This document shows positions 1 to 10,439 of a stretch of 64,000 nucleotides of DNA, one piece after another; the stretch's first letter is position 1; each line of letters starts with the position of its first letter. The stretch spans positions 62,001-126,000 of the forward strand of contig NZ_ACIS01000006.1 in the NCBI RefSeq assembly GCF_000174355.1, given 5' to 3'. This stretch comes from Pseudogulbenkiania ferrooxidans 2002 (GTDB lineage: Bacteria; Pseudomonadota; Gammaproteobacteria; Burkholderiales; Chromobacteriaceae). The notes beneath the pieces were generated by a model. It did not search any database, was not told the origin of the DNA, and worked only from the letters and a program-made list of their open reading frames with translations. The position numbers and the translations under genes were made by a program.

Positions 1-413
1 AACCCGAGCACCGGGTGGCCGGCCAGCCGGGCGCTGGCGTAGGCATCGGCGGCGGCGGCGAGCGCCAGGTGGATGCCGTAGGCTTCCTCGCGCCGGCCGT
101 AGGCCTGGCTCGCGACGTCGATCACCGCGACGATGGCGCGCTTGTCGTCGCGGCCGGCGTCGGCGTCGGCGTCGATCGCCTCGCGCACCGCGCGCGCCAG
201 CTGCCAGCCTTCTTCCAGCCCCACTTCACCGTGGCGCACGCGCGGGAAGCGGTTGTCCGGGTCCGGCACCACGGCGAGATAGCGCGCCGGCCGGCCGGCC
301 AGCTCGGCGTCGACCACCTGCAGCGCCGCCGGGTAGCCGGCGACACGCGGGGCGTTGCGGGTGAGCGCGGCGAGCCAGACGGCGCCGCGGCTCTGGATGG
401 GGTGTTGGTTCAT
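1..413 (-). CDS. mdcE: malonate decarboxylase gamma subunit (3' end outside window)
   Basis: Partial gene: 137 codons from its ATG to the window edge. The predicted protein begins MNQHPIQSRGAVWLAAL and looks like MdcE, the gamma chain of the biotin-independent malonate decarboxylase, which with MdcD decarboxylates malonyl-S-ACP to acetyl-S-ACP in the cytoplasm. Its start overlaps the mdcD stop (ATGA), so the two are probably translationally coupled, as expected for subunits of one carboxylase-like heterodimer. Position directly after mdcD matches the usual mdcABCDE order. Downstream partners (mdcG, mdcH, transporter) would lie to the left, outside the window. Confidence 0.85.
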   Translation of the reverse strand, partial: MNQHPIQSRGAVWLAALTRNAPRVAGYPAALQVVDAELAGRPARYLAVVPDPDNRFPRVRHGEVGLEEGWQLARAVREAIDADADAGRDDKRAIVAVIDVASQAYGRREEAYGIHLALAAAADAYASARLAGHPVLG

Positions 414-1261
414 GCTTGGTCTCCCTGGGCGTAGATGGCGCGCACGTCTTCGGCGCTGGCCTGGCGGCTGGCGTCGACTTCGGCCAACCTGGCGAGGTAG
501 TGCGCAACGCGCTGGCTGCGCGGCGTGGCCGGCTGGCCCTGGTGCAGCCAGGCGATGGCCTGGGCGCGCAGCGCCGGGGCGTGGTCGTCGAGGCAGGCAT
601 CGGCCAGACCCGTCGCCACGCGCTGCTCGCCGCCGGTCAGGCTCCAGATGAACGGTTTGTCGCGCGAGTCGTATTCCTCCACCCCGGCTTCCTGCTCGAT
701 CACCGCCGGGCCGTTCAGCCCCAGCCGCGCCTCGCGGGTGACCAGCAGGTAGCTGCACAGCGCTGCGGCGATGCTCATGCCGCCGAAGCAGCCGACGGTG
801 GCGGCGCTGATGCCGATCACCGGCTGGTAGCGGCGCAGCTCGACGATGGCGGCGTGGATCTCGGCGATGGCGGCCAGGCCCAGGTTGGCTTCCTGCAGCC
901 GCACCCCGCCGGTCTCGAACAGGATCAGCGCGCAGGTCGGGATGCCGTGGCGGTTGTCCTCGGCGGCCAGTTCCAGCGCGCCGGCGATCTTGGCGCCGGA
1001 CACCTCGCCCATGCTGCCGCCCTGGAACGCGCCTTCGATCGCCAGCACCAGCGCCGGCCGGCCGTCCAGCGTGCCCTTGGCCACCACCACGCCGTCGTCG
1101 GCCTGGGGGACGATGCCCTGGCGCGCCAGCCACGGCGAGGTGAGGCGGTCGAACGGGCCCAGCAGCTCGCGGAAGCTGCCGGCGTCGAGCAGGGCGCGGG
1201 CGCGCGCTCGGGCGTCGCGCTCGATGAAGCTGTCTCGATGAATCAGGTCGGATATCGTCAT
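410..1261 (-). CDS. mdcD: malonate decarboxylase beta subunit
   Basis: 283 residues, the usual MdcD length. It belongs to the carboxyltransferase/crotonase-fold family; the glycine-rich segment ETGGVRLQEANLG near residue 150 is typical. With MdcE it decarboxylates malonate carried as a thioester on the acyl carrier protein MdcC. It lies 7 nt after mdcC and overlaps mdcE by 4 nt, so it is mid-operon. A perfect copy of the repeated 12-mer AGGTTGGCCGAA (minus strand, 479-490) sits inside the 3' part, read as Arg-Leu-Ala-Glu. Confidence 0.93.
   Translation of the reverse strand: MTISDLIHRDSFIERDARARARALLDAGSFRELLGPFDRLTSPWLARQGIVPQADDGVVVAKGTLDGRPALVLAIEGAFQGGSMGEVSGAKIAGALELAAEDNRHGIPTCALILFETGGVRLQEANLGLAAIAEIHAAIVELRRYQPVIGISAATVGCFGGMSIAAALCSYLLVTREARLGLNGPAVIEQEAGVEEYDSRDKPFIWSLTGGEQRVATGLADACLDDHAPALRAQAIAWLHQGQPATPRSQRVAHYLARLAEVDASRQASAEDVRAIYAQGDQA
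479..490 (-). repeat. AGGTTGGCCGAA repeat copy 1
   Basis: Perfect 12-mer inside mdcD, read in frame as RLAE. One of twelve perfect copies in this window; see the finding on a candidate DNA uptake sequence. Confidence 0.8.
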
Positions 1262-1268
1262 GTCGTCC

Positions 1269-1571
1269 TCACTCGCGCTCGTCCAGGGACTCGAACGCCT
1301 GCTCCAGGCGCAGCCGCACCACCGCCGGAGTGGCGCCGAAATCGTTGATCTCGATCGCGGCGGCCGGCCACAAGCGGGCGCCGAACAGCCGGTCGAGCTG
1401 GGCCTGCCACACCGGCCCCATGCCGTTCACCGAGGTGGTGACGCTGACCTGCAGGGAGCCCGCCGGGCGCGGTTCGAGCAATACCTCCAGGTCGCCCGAA
1501 CCGACCACGCCGGCCAGGGCTCGGCCCGCAGCGGGGGTGCCGGCGGGGTAGTCGAATAGGTGTTTTTCCAT
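1269..1571 (-). CDS. mdcC: malonate decarboxylase acyl carrier protein (delta subunit)
   Basis: 100 residues, normal for MdcC. The segment VVGSGDLEVL places Ser25 as the likely attachment site of the 2'-(5''-phosphoribosyl)-3'-dephospho-CoA arm that carries acetyl and malonyl groups (known for the family). Lies between mdcB (13 nt upstream) and mdcD (7 nt downstream) in the operon, next to the gene that makes its prosthetic-group precursor. Confidence 0.92.
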   Translation of the reverse strand: MEKHLFDYPAGTPAAGRALAGVVGSGDLEVLLEPRPAGSLQVSVTTSVNGMGPVWQAQLDRLFGARLWPAAAIEINDFGATPAVVRLRLEQAFESLDERE

Positions 1572-1584
1572 GATGCTTTCCTTG

Positions 1585-2478
1585 TCAGGGCCGGCCGTCG
1601 GGTGCCGGCGCTGCGTTGTTCAGTCGGTCGAGAAACAGCGCGGCGGCCAACAGGTCGGCCGAGCCGCCGGGCGAGACGTTGAGCGCCAAGAACTCGGCGT
1701 CGAGCCGCATCAGTGCACGGCGTCCGGCCGGGGTCGCGCTGCCGCCGGCGTCCAGCACGCGCGCCGCGCCGGCCTGCACCGCGTCGAGCGCGGCCGGCCC
1801 GCCGCGCGCCAGCACGCAGGTGTCGTCGAGCAGGCTCATCAGCGCCAGCAGCGCGTCGAGGCGGGCGGCGTCTTCCGCCACGCCGGCGGCGCGGGCCTGC
1901 CACAGGGCCGGCAGCGCCACCTCGACCACGTGCGGGAAGCCGGCTTCGGCCTGGCCGCGCGCGCCGCCGACGCCGTAGTCGAGTCGGGCGCGTTCGCCCT
2001 TGTGCCCGGTGCGGCGCGGGGCATGGCGGTCCGGCGTATTGGCCAGCACGGCGGCGCGGAGTGCCACCTGCTGTGGTGCGCAATCCGCCGGCGCCTGCGT
2101 GGCGGCGGTGACCAGCAGCCCCAGCGCCCAGATCGCGCCGCGGTGGGTGTTGACGCCGCCGGTGGCGGCGAGCATCGCCGCCTCGCCGTCGCGGCCGAGC
2201 CGGCCGATGCGTTCGCGCAGCGTCACGGCTTCGGCCAACGTGGCGCCGGCCTCGGCCATGGCCTGGAAGGCCGGGCGCAGCGCGTGCGCCGAGCGGCACA
2301 TCAGCGCCCAGTCGAGGTCGCGGTGCGCGCCGCGTCCGCGCACGTCGACCAGCCCCGGCTTGGGGGAGAGCGTGACCTCGTCGATCAGCGCCGTCACCAC
2401 CAGCTCGGCCAGCCGCGCGGCGTGCCCGGCGTGCCAGAGGTGAGTGGCGCGATGTTCGGTGAACAGAACGGCATCCAT
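1585..2478 (-). CDS. mdcB: triphosphoribosyl-dephospho-CoA synthase
   Basis: 297 residues. MdcB/CitG family enzyme that condenses ATP and dephospho-CoA into the precursor of the MdcC prosthetic group. Visible family motifs are SPKPGLVD (about residues 38-45) and GGVNTHRGAIW (107-117), plus a Gly/Ser-rich C-terminal stretch. The start was chosen at the ATG whose A overlaps the mdcA stop (TGATG), giving one-base translational coupling. The reading frame stays open far upstream through mdcA, but only because of high GC; that extension is not MdcB-like. Confidence 0.92.
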   Translation of the reverse strand: MDAVLFTEHRATHLWHAGHAARLAELVVTALIDEVTLSPKPGLVDVRGRGAHRDLDWALMCRSAHALRPAFQAMAEAGATLAEAVTLRERIGRLGRDGEAAMLAATGGVNTHRGAIWALGLLVTAATQAPADCAPQQVALRAAVLANTPDRHAPRRTGHKGERARLDYGVGGARGQAEAGFPHVVEVALPALWQARAAGVAEDAARLDALLALMSLLDDTCVLARGGPAALDAVQAGAARVLDAGGSATPAGRRALMRLDAEFLALNVSPGGSADLLAAALFLDRLNNAAPAPDGRP

Positions 2479-4139
2479 CACCAGCTCCGGAACTTGGCCG
2501 GCGGGTTGTAGAGGCCGCCGGACCACTCCACCAGCTCGGCGATGCTCTTGGCCGCCAACAGCTCGCGGCTCGCGTCGCTGCGGCGGATGCCGAGGTCTTC
2601 CGGCAATGCGATCAGGCCGTCGCGGCGCATCTGGTCGGTGTGTTTCGGATCGTGGCGCAGGCCGATGCTGGTGACGCCCGCCACTGCGGCGATCATGGCG
2701 CGGCGCTCCTCCAGCGAGCGCGCCTTGTAGAGGTAGGCGATGCCGTCCTCGGTCAACAGGTGGGTGACGTCGTCGCCGTAGATCATCACCGGGGCCAGCG
2801 GCATGCCGCTTTTCTTCGCCACCTCGACCGCGTCGAGCTGCTCGACGAAGGTCGGCTTGCCGCCCTCCTGGAAGGTCTCGACCATCTGCACCACCAGCTT
2901 CTTGCCGCGCTCCAGCAGCGTCACCGGCTCGGTCATGTCGAGCCAGGCCGGCGTGGCATGGCGTCGGCCGCGCGGGTCGTGGCCCATGTTCGGTGCGCCG
3001 CCGAAGCCCGCCAGACGGCCACGGGTGACGGTGGAGGAGTGGCCGTCGCCGTCGACCTGCAAGGTGGCGCCGATGAACAGGTCGACCGCGTACTGGCCGG
3101 CCAGCTGGCACAGCATGCGGTTGGAGCGCAGCGAGCCGTCGCGCCCGGTGAAGAACACGTCCGGCCGCGCCGCCACGTAGTTCTCCATGCCCAGTTCGGT
3201 GCCGAAGCAGTGCACGCTCTGAACCCAGCCGGTTTCGATCGCCGGGATCAGCGTCGGGTGCGGGTTGAGCGTCCAGTTGCGGCAGATCTTGCCCTTGAGG
3301 CCGAGCCTCTCGCCGTAGGTCGGCAGGATCAGCTCGATGGCCGCGGTGTTGAAGCCGATGCCGTGGTTGAGCGACTGCACGTTGTGTTTCTCGTAGATGC
3401 CGCGGATCGCCATCATCGCCATCAGCACGTGCACCGGCTTGATCAGGCGTGGGTCGCGCGTGAACAGCGGCTCGATGTAGAACGGCTTGTCGGCCACCAC
3501 CACGAAGTCCACCCACGAGGCCGGGATGTCGACGCGCGGCAAGTCGGTCACGTCGTCCACCAGCTCGTTGACCTGCACGATGACGATGCCGTCGCTGAAG
3601 GCGGTCGGCTCCACCAGAGCCGGGGTGTCCTCGGTGCTGGGGCCGGTGTAGACGTTGCCGTGGCGGTCGGCCATGAAGCCCGCCACCAGCGACACGTTGG
3701 GGATCAAATCGACCACCAGCCGCGAATACAGCTCGATGTAGGTGTGGATGGCGCCGACTTCCAGCCGGCCGTCTTCCAGCAGCTGGCTGATGCGCAGGCT
3801 CTGCGGCCCGGCGAAGGAGAAATCGAGCTTGCGGGCGATGCCGCGCTCGAACAGGTCGAGGTGCTCGGGGCGGCTCACGCTGGGCATGATCATGTGCAGG
3901 TCGTGCAGCCGCTCCGGATCGACGCGGGCCAGCGAGCGCGACAGGAAATCCGCCTGCTTCTGGTTGTTGCCTTCCAGCACCACCCGGTCGCCGGGAGAGA
4001 GCAGCGCTTCCAGCGCCGCGACGATGTCGTCGCTTGGCAGCACCACGCCGTCGGTCAGGTGGCGCACGCGCTCCAGGCGGCGGCGCTTTTCTTCGCGCCG
4101 ACGGTTCCACTGCGCGGGGGGAGAAATCTCGGTTTGCAT
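2478..4139 (-). CDS. mdcA: malonate decarboxylase alpha subunit (acetyl-ACP:malonate ACP transferase)
   Basis: 553 residues. MdcA swaps malonate for acetate on the acyl carrier protein, starting each turnover. The protein has the long CoA-transferase-like sequence of the family throughout. Start: ATG at 4139 (MQTEISPP) with GGAG five bases upstream; a GTG six bases further out would leave no room for a ribosome site. First gene of the operon. The 153-bp gap to the divergent mdcR carries the presumed control region. Confidence 0.94.
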   Translation of the reverse strand: MQTEISPPAQWNRRREEKRRRLERVRHLTDGVVLPSDDIVAALEALLSPGDRVVLEGNNQKQADFLSRSLARVDPERLHDLHMIMPSVSRPEHLDLFERGIARKLDFSFAGPQSLRISQLLEDGRLEVGAIHTYIELYSRLVVDLIPNVSLVAGFMADRHGNVYTGPSTEDTPALVEPTAFSDGIVIVQVNELVDDVTDLPRVDIPASWVDFVVVADKPFYIEPLFTRDPRLIKPVHVLMAMMAIRGIYEKHNVQSLNHGIGFNTAAIELILPTYGERLGLKGKICRNWTLNPHPTLIPAIETGWVQSVHCFGTELGMENYVAARPDVFFTGRDGSLRSNRMLCQLAGQYAVDLFIGATLQVDGDGHSSTVTRGRLAGFGGAPNMGHDPRGRRHATPAWLDMTEPVTLLERGKKLVVQMVETFQEGGKPTFVEQLDAVEVAKKSGMPLAPVMIYGDDVTHLLTEDGIAYLYKARSLEERRAMIAAVAGVTSIGLRHDPKHTDQMRRDGLIALPEDLGIRRSDASRELLAAKSIAELVEWSGGLYNPPAKFRSW

Positions 4140-4220
4140 GGACACTCCGCAAATCGGTTGGACGTGCGGCTACCTTATGCCTCGCCCGAGCACGCTTCAA
4201 TCAACCAAGATGATCGCTTG

Positions 4221-4235
4221 TTAACTTCAGGTTAA
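4221..4235. promoter_or_regulatory. inverted repeat in the mdcA/mdcR divergent control region
   Basis: TTAAC-N5-GTTAA, a short dyad about 85 bp upstream of mdcA and 58 bp upstream of mdcR. A dyad of this kind in a LysR/target divergent gap is a reasonable MdcR site, but the assignment rests on position only. Confidence 0.4.
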
Positions 4236-4292
4236 TGAATTAGGGTGGCGGCTGGCATGGCTTGGCCACGGCGTGGCCGGACGGAGGAGGGA

Positions 4293-5198
4293 ATGGAGAT
4301 CGACGAAGAAATCACGCTGAAGAAGCTGGAGGTGTTCCTGTCCTTCATGAAGCTCGGCAACATGGCGCGCGTGTCCGAGGCGCTGGGGCAGAGCACGGTC
4401 AGCGTGCACCGCGCGCTGCACTCGCTGGAGGAGGGGTTGCGCTGCCCGCTGTTCAAGCGCGACGGGCGCAAGCTGATCCCGCTCGCCACCGCCTACACCT
4501 TCGCCGAGTACGCCACGCGTGCGCTGCGCGAGTGCGAGGAGGGCGTGCGCAAGACGCGCGAGGCGGCCGGCTTCACCGCCACCCGGCTCAAGATCGGTGG
4601 ACTCTACTCGCTCACGGTGCGCACCATCCCGCAGCTCCTGGTCGGGCTGAAGACACGCCGCCCGGAACTCGACGTCGACCTGACGCTGGGCTCCAACCGC
4701 GAGCTCTTGCACAAGCTCGACGACGGCCAGCTCGACGCCATCGTCATCGCCCTGCACGAGGCGCCGCGCCAGGGCGAGCTGGTGGCGGTGCCGATGTTCG
4801 ACGACGACATCCTGTTCGCCGCGCCGCTCCACTCCCGCTTTGCCGGGTACGAGCGCATCGACCTGCAGGAGCTGCGTGGCGAAAAATTCGTGTCGCTTGG
4901 CGAGGACTTCGCCACCTACCAGGATTTCAGCCACGCCTTCGAGCTGGCGGGCTTCCTGCCCGAGATCGCGATGCGCGTCGGCGACATCTTCTCGCTCACC
5001 AACCTGGTCAGCGGCGGCATCGGCTACGCCCTGCTGCCGGGGCGGGTGGCGCATTTCAGCCCGCAGGTGCAGCTGATCCCGCTCGAGGCGCGCTACGCCA
5101 TCAGCCAGCGCATCATGCTGCTGTTGCCGAAGAACCGCGAGCGCGACCCCAACCTGTTGGCGCTGGCCGCCGAATGCCGCATGGCGGGGCGGCGCTGA
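4293..5198 (+). CDS. mdcR: LysR-family malonate utilization regulator
   Basis: 301 residues, standard LysR length. N-terminal winged helix-turn-helix (about residues 8-65, with LKKLEVFLSFMKLGNMARVSEALGQS-type sequence) and a C-terminal substrate-binding domain. Start at ATG 4293, directly after a strong GGAGGAGGGA ribosome site; a frame extension 16 codons upstream has none. Transcribed away from mdcA, the classic arrangement for MdcR, which activates the mdc operon when malonate is present (family knowledge). Confidence 0.85.
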   Translation: MEIDEEITLKKLEVFLSFMKLGNMARVSEALGQSTVSVHRALHSLEEGLRCPLFKRDGRKLIPLATAYTFAEYATRALRECEEGVRKTREAAGFTATRLKIGGLYSLTVRTIPQLLVGLKTRRPELDVDLTLGSNRELLHKLDDGQLDAIVIALHEAPRQGELVAVPMFDDDILFAAPLHSRFAGYERIDLQELRGEKFVSLGEDFATYQDFSHAFELAGFLPEIAMRVGDIFSLTNLVSGGIGYALLPGRVAHFSPQVQLIPLEARYAISQRIMLLLPKNRERDPNLLALAAECRMAGRR

Positions 5199-5226
5199 AG
5201 CGCTCGGCGTTACCCGCAACAAAAAA

Positions 5227-5248
5227 AAGGCTCCCGACGGGGAGCCTT
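5227..5248 (-). terminator. lldP terminator
   Basis: AAGGCTCCC-GACG-GGGAGCCTT, a perfect 9-bp stem with a 4-nt loop. On the minus strand it is followed by a run of eight T, so it is a strong intrinsic terminator for lldP. It also sits just past the convergent mdcR and may stop readthrough from there. Confidence 0.9.
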
Positions 5249-5271
5249 CCTCAATCGTGAGGCAGCCGGAA

Positions 5272-6942
<1,671 letters not shown>

Positions 6943-7120
6943 GATGTTCTCTCCTGATTGTTTTGGTTGAGGGCGGCACCGGTCGTCGCCGGCGTTGGCC
7001 CTTTTGAGCGTTGTTATCCAGAAAGACTGGACCGTGCTCGAACTCTAATCAGGACGGAACGCGTCGTCATTTGGGGCTTGCCCTTGCGGGTTTACCCTCG
7101 AAAGGTATGAAAAACAGCAA

Positions 7121-7165
7121 AAAGGTTGGCCGAAGCCGTGTCAGACGGGGCTTCGGCCAACCTTT
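7121..7165 (-). terminator. lpxH terminator built from an inverted pair of AGGTTGGCCGAA repeats
   Basis: Two perfect copies of the 12-mer (7123-7134 plus, 7152-7163 minus) face each other and extend to 17-bp perfect arms (7121-7137 and 7149-7165) around an 11-nt loop. On the minus strand the hairpin is followed by five T. It lies about 65 nt past the lpxH stop, so it should act as an intrinsic terminator. Inverted uptake-sequence pairs acting as terminators are well known in Neisseria; here the word is different. Confidence 0.85.
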
Positions 7166-7192
7166 GGAAGTGAGGCGGAGCGGGTGAGGAGG

Positions 7193-7207
7193 TCGTCGCG
7201 AGCGGCC
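7193..7207 (-). repeat. 15-mer shared with the repeat element at 50936-51052
   Basis: TCGTCGCGAGCGGCC here is identical to the reverse complement of 51025-51039. It may be a remnant of the same small repeat element between lpxH and its terminator; the similarity does not extend clearly beyond the shared word. Confidence 0.3.
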
Positions 7208-7232
7208 TCTTGATCCGGGACGCTCCGCGGAG

Positions 7233-7964
7233 CTAGCCGCCCGCGCCCAGCGGGTGCGCCGACAGGCCGCTCTCGTCGAGGCGCAGGTAGCCGCCGCGCT
7301 CGCCGTGCCAGTCCGCGATCACCCAGCGTTCGGCCTGGTGCGTGCCGTCGCCGTGCCGGTGCGTGGCCGGGCGATGGGTGTGACCGTGGATCAGCGTCGG
7401 CCAGCCGTGCGCCGCCAGCAGGGCCTCGATGGCGCCGTCGGTGACGTCGGAAATCGCCGACAGGCCGGTGCTGGCCTTGCCCGCCTCGCTCATGCCGCGC
7501 GCCTGGCGCGCGATGGCGTGGCGTTCGGCCAGCGGCCGCGCCAGCATCGCCTGCTGCCATTGCGGGTTGCGCACCATGGCGCGGAACTGCTGGTAGGGCG
7601 TGTCGTCGCTGCACTCGGCGTCGCCGTGCACCAGCAGGTAAGAGCGGCCGTAGGCCTCGATCAGCGCCGGTTCCTCGAGCAGCGTGGCGCCGCTGGCGCG
7701 GGCAAAGCCCTCGCCCAGCAAAAAGTCGCGGTTGCCGCGCAGCACGTAGAGCGGGGTGACGGCGGAAAAGTCGCGCAGCAGCGCCAGCGCCTCGTCGATG
7801 AACGGCGAGCGGTCGTCGTCGCCCACCCACACCTCGAACAGGTCGCCGAGAATGTAGAGCGCGTCGATCTTGCCGCGCCAGTCCGCCAGCGTGGCGGCGA
7901 ACAGCCGGTTGAGCGCGGGGACCTCCTCGCTCAGGTGCAGGTCGGAAATGAAATGGATGGCCAT
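7233..7964 (-). CDS. lpxH: UDP-2,3-diacylglucosamine diphosphatase
   Basis: 243 residues. Lipid A biosynthesis enzyme that hydrolyses UDP-2,3-diacylglucosamine to lipid X at the cytoplasmic face of the inner membrane. Metallophosphoesterase signatures are complete: D8-L-H10, G40-D41, G77-N78-R-D80, the HGD..CSDD segment near residue 115 and H-G-H-T-H near residue 195. Last gene of a ppiA-ppiB-lpxH run on the minus strand, although a terminator lies between ppiB and lpxH. Ends before a hairpin made of two repeat copies. Confidence 0.95.
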   Translation of the reverse strand: MAIHFISDLHLSEEVPALNRLFAATLADWRGKIDALYILGDLFEVWVGDDDRSPFIDEALALLRDFSAVTPLYVLRGNRDFLLGEGFARASGATLLEEPALIEAYGRSYLLVHGDAECSDDTPYQQFRAMVRNPQWQQAMLARPLAERHAIARQARGMSEAGKASTGLSAISDVTDGAIEALLAAHGWPTLIHGHTHRPATHRHGDGTHQAERWVIADWHGERGGYLRLDESGLSAHPLGAGG

Positions 7965-7969
7965 AAGCG

Positions 7970-7992
7970 AAAAAGGCCGCCCTGCGGCGGCC
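7970..7992 (-). terminator. ppiB terminator
   Basis: GGCCGCC-CTGC-GGCGGCC stem (7975-7992), followed on the minus strand by five T that reach to within 6 nt of the lpxH start codon. Intrinsic terminator for ppiB; some readthrough into lpxH is plausible because of the tight spacing. Confidence 0.85.
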
Positions 7993-8006
7993 TGGTAGTA
8001 GCTAAC

Positions 8007-8498
8007 TCAGATGATTTCAGCCTTGGTGATCAGCACCGCATCCACCGGCACGTCCTGGTGCATGCCGTGGCGGCCGGTCTTCACGCCCTTGATGCGGTCG
8101 ACCACGTCGGTGCCCTCGACCACCTTGCCGAACACGGCGTAGCCCCAGCCCTGCGCGCTTTCCGACTTGAAGTCGAGGAAATCGTTGTCAGACACGTTGA
8201 TGAAGAACTGCGCCGACGCCGAGTGCGGGTCCGGGGTGCGCGCCATGGCCACGGTGTAGGTCTTGTTGGACAGGCCGTTGTTGGCCTCGTTCTTGATGGT
8301 GTCGCGCGTCGGCTTCTGCTTGAAGTCGGCGTCGAAGCCGCCGCCTTGGATCATGAAGCCGTTGATCACGCGGTGGAAGATGGTGCCGTCGTAGTGGCCG
8401 TCCTTGACATACTGCTCGAAGTTGGCGGCGGTGATCGGCGCCTTCTCGGCGTCCAGTTCCAGCACGATGTCGCCGAAGGTGGTGGTCAGTTTGATCAT
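8007..8498 (-). CDS. ppiB: cytoplasmic peptidyl-prolyl cis-trans isomerase B (cyclophilin)
   Basis: 163 residues, no signal peptide, matching E. coli PpiB. Cyclophilin core visible: [15 protein letters not shown] (about 41-55), [19 protein letters not shown] and [11 protein letters not shown]. The catalytic Arg of FHRV and the QFFINV segment are present. It lies 14 nt after a second, secreted cyclophilin gene, so the two are co-transcribed and probably derive from an old duplication. Confidence 0.94.
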   Translation of the reverse strand: MIKLTTTFGDIVLELDAEKAPITAANFEQYVKDGHYDGTIFHRVINGFMIQGGGFDADFKQKPTRDTIKNEANNGLSNKTYTVAMARTPDPHSASAQFFINVSDNDFLDFKSESAQGWGYAVFGKVVEGTDVVDRIKGVKTGRHGMHQDVPVDAVLITKAEII

Positions 8499-8512
8499 TA
8501 GTCTTGTCCTAA

Positions 8513-9070
8513 TCAGGGTTTCAGGATGGCTTTCTGGATGACGATCGGCTCGAACGGCGCGTCGCCCATGCCGTTCAGGCTGCCGGTGCGGGTCTTGGCG
8601 ATGCGGTTCACCACATCCATGCCCTTGCTCACTTTGCCGAACACGGCGTAGCCCCAGCCTTGCGGCGTGGGCGATTGATAATTCAGGAAGTCGTTGTTGG
8701 CGACGTTGATGAAGAACTGCGCGGTGGCCGAGTTCGGGTCGTTGGTGCGCGCCATGGCGATGGTGCCGATGTCGTTCTTTAGTCCGTTGTTGGCCTCGTT
8801 GGCGATCGGCGCGCGCGTCGGCTTCTGCTGCAGCTTGGCGTCGAAGCCGCCGCCCTGGATCATGAAGCCATCAATCACGCGGTGGAACACCGTGCCGTTA
8901 TAGTGGCCGGCCTTGACGTAGGCCACGAAGTTGTCGACCGTCTTCGGCGCCTTGGCCGAATCCAGCGTGATCTCGATATTGCCCTTGTTGGTGATCAGTT
9001 CCACCACCGGCGCCGCCAGCGTGGTGAAGGGCAGGGCCGCGAGGGCCAGACAGGTCAGCAGAGATTTCAT
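8513..9070 (-). CDS. ppiA: periplasmic peptidyl-prolyl cis-trans isomerase A (cyclophilin)
   Basis: 185 residues. The first about 20 residues ([19 protein letters not shown]) form a Sec signal peptide, so this is the periplasmic counterpart of ppiB next door. It has the same cyclophilin core ([33 protein letters not shown]). Assists folding of exported proteins (family knowledge). Start chosen at the ATG giving the signal peptide; the frame is open upstream but without leader character. Confidence 0.92.
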   Translation of the reverse strand: MKSLLTCLALAALPFTTLAAPVVELITNKGNIEITLDSAKAPKTVDNFVAYVKAGHYNGTVFHRVIDGFMIQGGGFDAKLQQKPTRAPIANEANNGLKNDIGTIAMARTNDPNSATAQFFINVANNDFLNYQSPTPQGWGYAVFGKVSKGMDVVNRIAKTRTGSLNGMGDAPFEPIVIQKAILKP

Positions 9071-9188
9071 GATGTTCCGTTCCGGGAAGAGTCGTGCCAT
9101 TGCGTGGCGCGCCATGCAGGGGGAGTCGCGCCCTCGATCCTGACAGTTTACCACGTGCCTTATCCGATGCCTGCCCCCGCCGTCCGGC

Positions 9189-10439
9189 CTAGCCCGCGCC
9201 CAGGTGCAGGCGCAGCGCCAGGTAGACGCCGGCAATGGCCAGGGTGGCCACGGTGACCGGCACCCCGACGCGCGCGTAGCCGCGCCAGTCGATGTCGATG
9301 TGGCGTCGCGCCGCGGCGTCCACCACGATGATGTTGGCGATGCTGCCGACGATCAGCAGGTTGCCGGCCAGCGTGCTGACCAGGGCGAGCAGCGTGCCGG
9401 CCATCGGATGATGGGTCAGCGGCAGCAACAGCATCACGGCGGGGACGTTGGACACGATGTTGGAGAGCAAGAAGGTCACCCCGAACAGCGAGCCCAGCTG
9501 ATCCAGGTGCACGCCGGCGGCGGCGAGGAAGGCGATGGCGTGCGCCGTGACCCCGGTGCGTTGCAGCGCGTGGTTCACCACGAACAGGCTCATGAACAGG
9601 ATCAGCAGCTCCCAGTCCACCAGCCCCAGCATCTTGCGCGAATGCAGCTTGCGGCTCATCAGCAGCAGGCCGGCGCCGATCAGCGCCATGTGCTCGCGCG
9701 GCCACGGCGCCACCAGGAACGCCACCAGCAGCGCGCCGGCCACCGCCAGCCCCTTGCCTGTCTGCCAGGCGTCGAAGGCAATCGCCTCGGTGCGTGCCTC
9801 GTGCAGGGTGTCGGGCGGGATGAGCGCCGCGCCGTCCGTCCAGCGCCCCCGGGTCTGCCACGTGATCAGCCCCCAGCACGCCAGCAGCCCGACACTCACC
9901 GGGAGGATGGCGTCGAGGAAGTAGCCGTCGAATGACAACCCCTGGGTCTGGCCGATCAGCATGTTCTGCGGGTTGCCGATCAGCGTCGCGGCGGAGCCGA
10001 TGTTGGCGGAACAGGCCAGCGCCAGCAGGTAGGGTGTCGGGGCGAGGCGGCGCTTCTGGCAGGCCTCGATCAGCACCGGGGCGACGGCGAGGCAGACGAT
10101 GTCGTTGCTGAACACCGCCGACAGCGCCGCCACCACCACGACCAGGACCCCCAGCAGCCCGGCCGGACCCAGCGCCAGCCCCGCCAGCTTGTGCGTCACC
10201 CAGTCGTAGAAGCCGCCGAGGCGCATCTGCGCCGACACCACCATGAACGAAAACAGCAGGATCACGGTGGGCAGGTGCACGGCGGCGACCGCCTCCTCCA
10301 GGCTCAGCGCGCCGACGCCGATCAACGCGATGGCCCCGAGCAGGGCGACCCCGGTGCGGTCCAGTTGCAGGAAGGGCAGCCCGCCGAGAATCATCCCGAG
10401 GTAGACGATGAGAAATATGACGACGATGGTGGTGATCAT
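9189..10439 (-). CDS. SLC13/ArsB-NhaD type anion permease
   Basis: 416 residues with about eleven hydrophobic segments; an inner-membrane ion transporter of the SLC13/ArsB-NhaD superfamily. Typical segments are [13 protein letters not shown] (about 122-134) and [16 protein letters not shown] (about 152-167), with a second repeat [16 protein letters not shown] in the C-terminal half. The substrate (dicarboxylate, sulfate, arsenite or Na+) cannot be read from sequence. Start chosen at ATG 10439 (MITTIVVIF), where the first membrane segment begins; no strong ribosome site is visible. Followed by 118 bp before the ppiA start. Confidence 0.75.
   Translation of the reverse strand: MITTIVVIFLIVYLGMILGGLPFLQLDRTGVALLGAIALIGVGALSLEEAVAAVHLPTVILLFSFMVVSAQMRLGGFYDWVTHKLAGLALGPAGLLGVLVVVVAALSAVFSNDIVCLAVAPVLIEACQKRRLAPTPYLLALACSANIGSAATLIGNPQNMLIGQTQGLSFDGYFLDAILPVSVGLLACWGLITWQTRGRWTDGAALIPPDTLHEARTEAIAFDAWQTGKGLAVAGALLVAFLVAPWPREHMALIGAGLLLMSRKLHSRKMLGLVDWELLILFMSLFVVNHALQRTGVTAHAIAFLAAAGVHLDQLGSLFGVTFLLSNIVSNVPAVMLLLPLTHHPMAGTLLALVSTLAGNLLIVGSIANIIVVDAAARRHIDIDWRGYARVGVPVTVATLAIAGVYLALRLHLGAG

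Noticed and set aside
2479-4200. Extension of the mdcB frame through the whole of mdcA
   Set aside because: The frame is open but Arg/Pro-rich and unlike MdcB; the ATG overlapping the mdcA stop gives the expected 297-residue MdcB.
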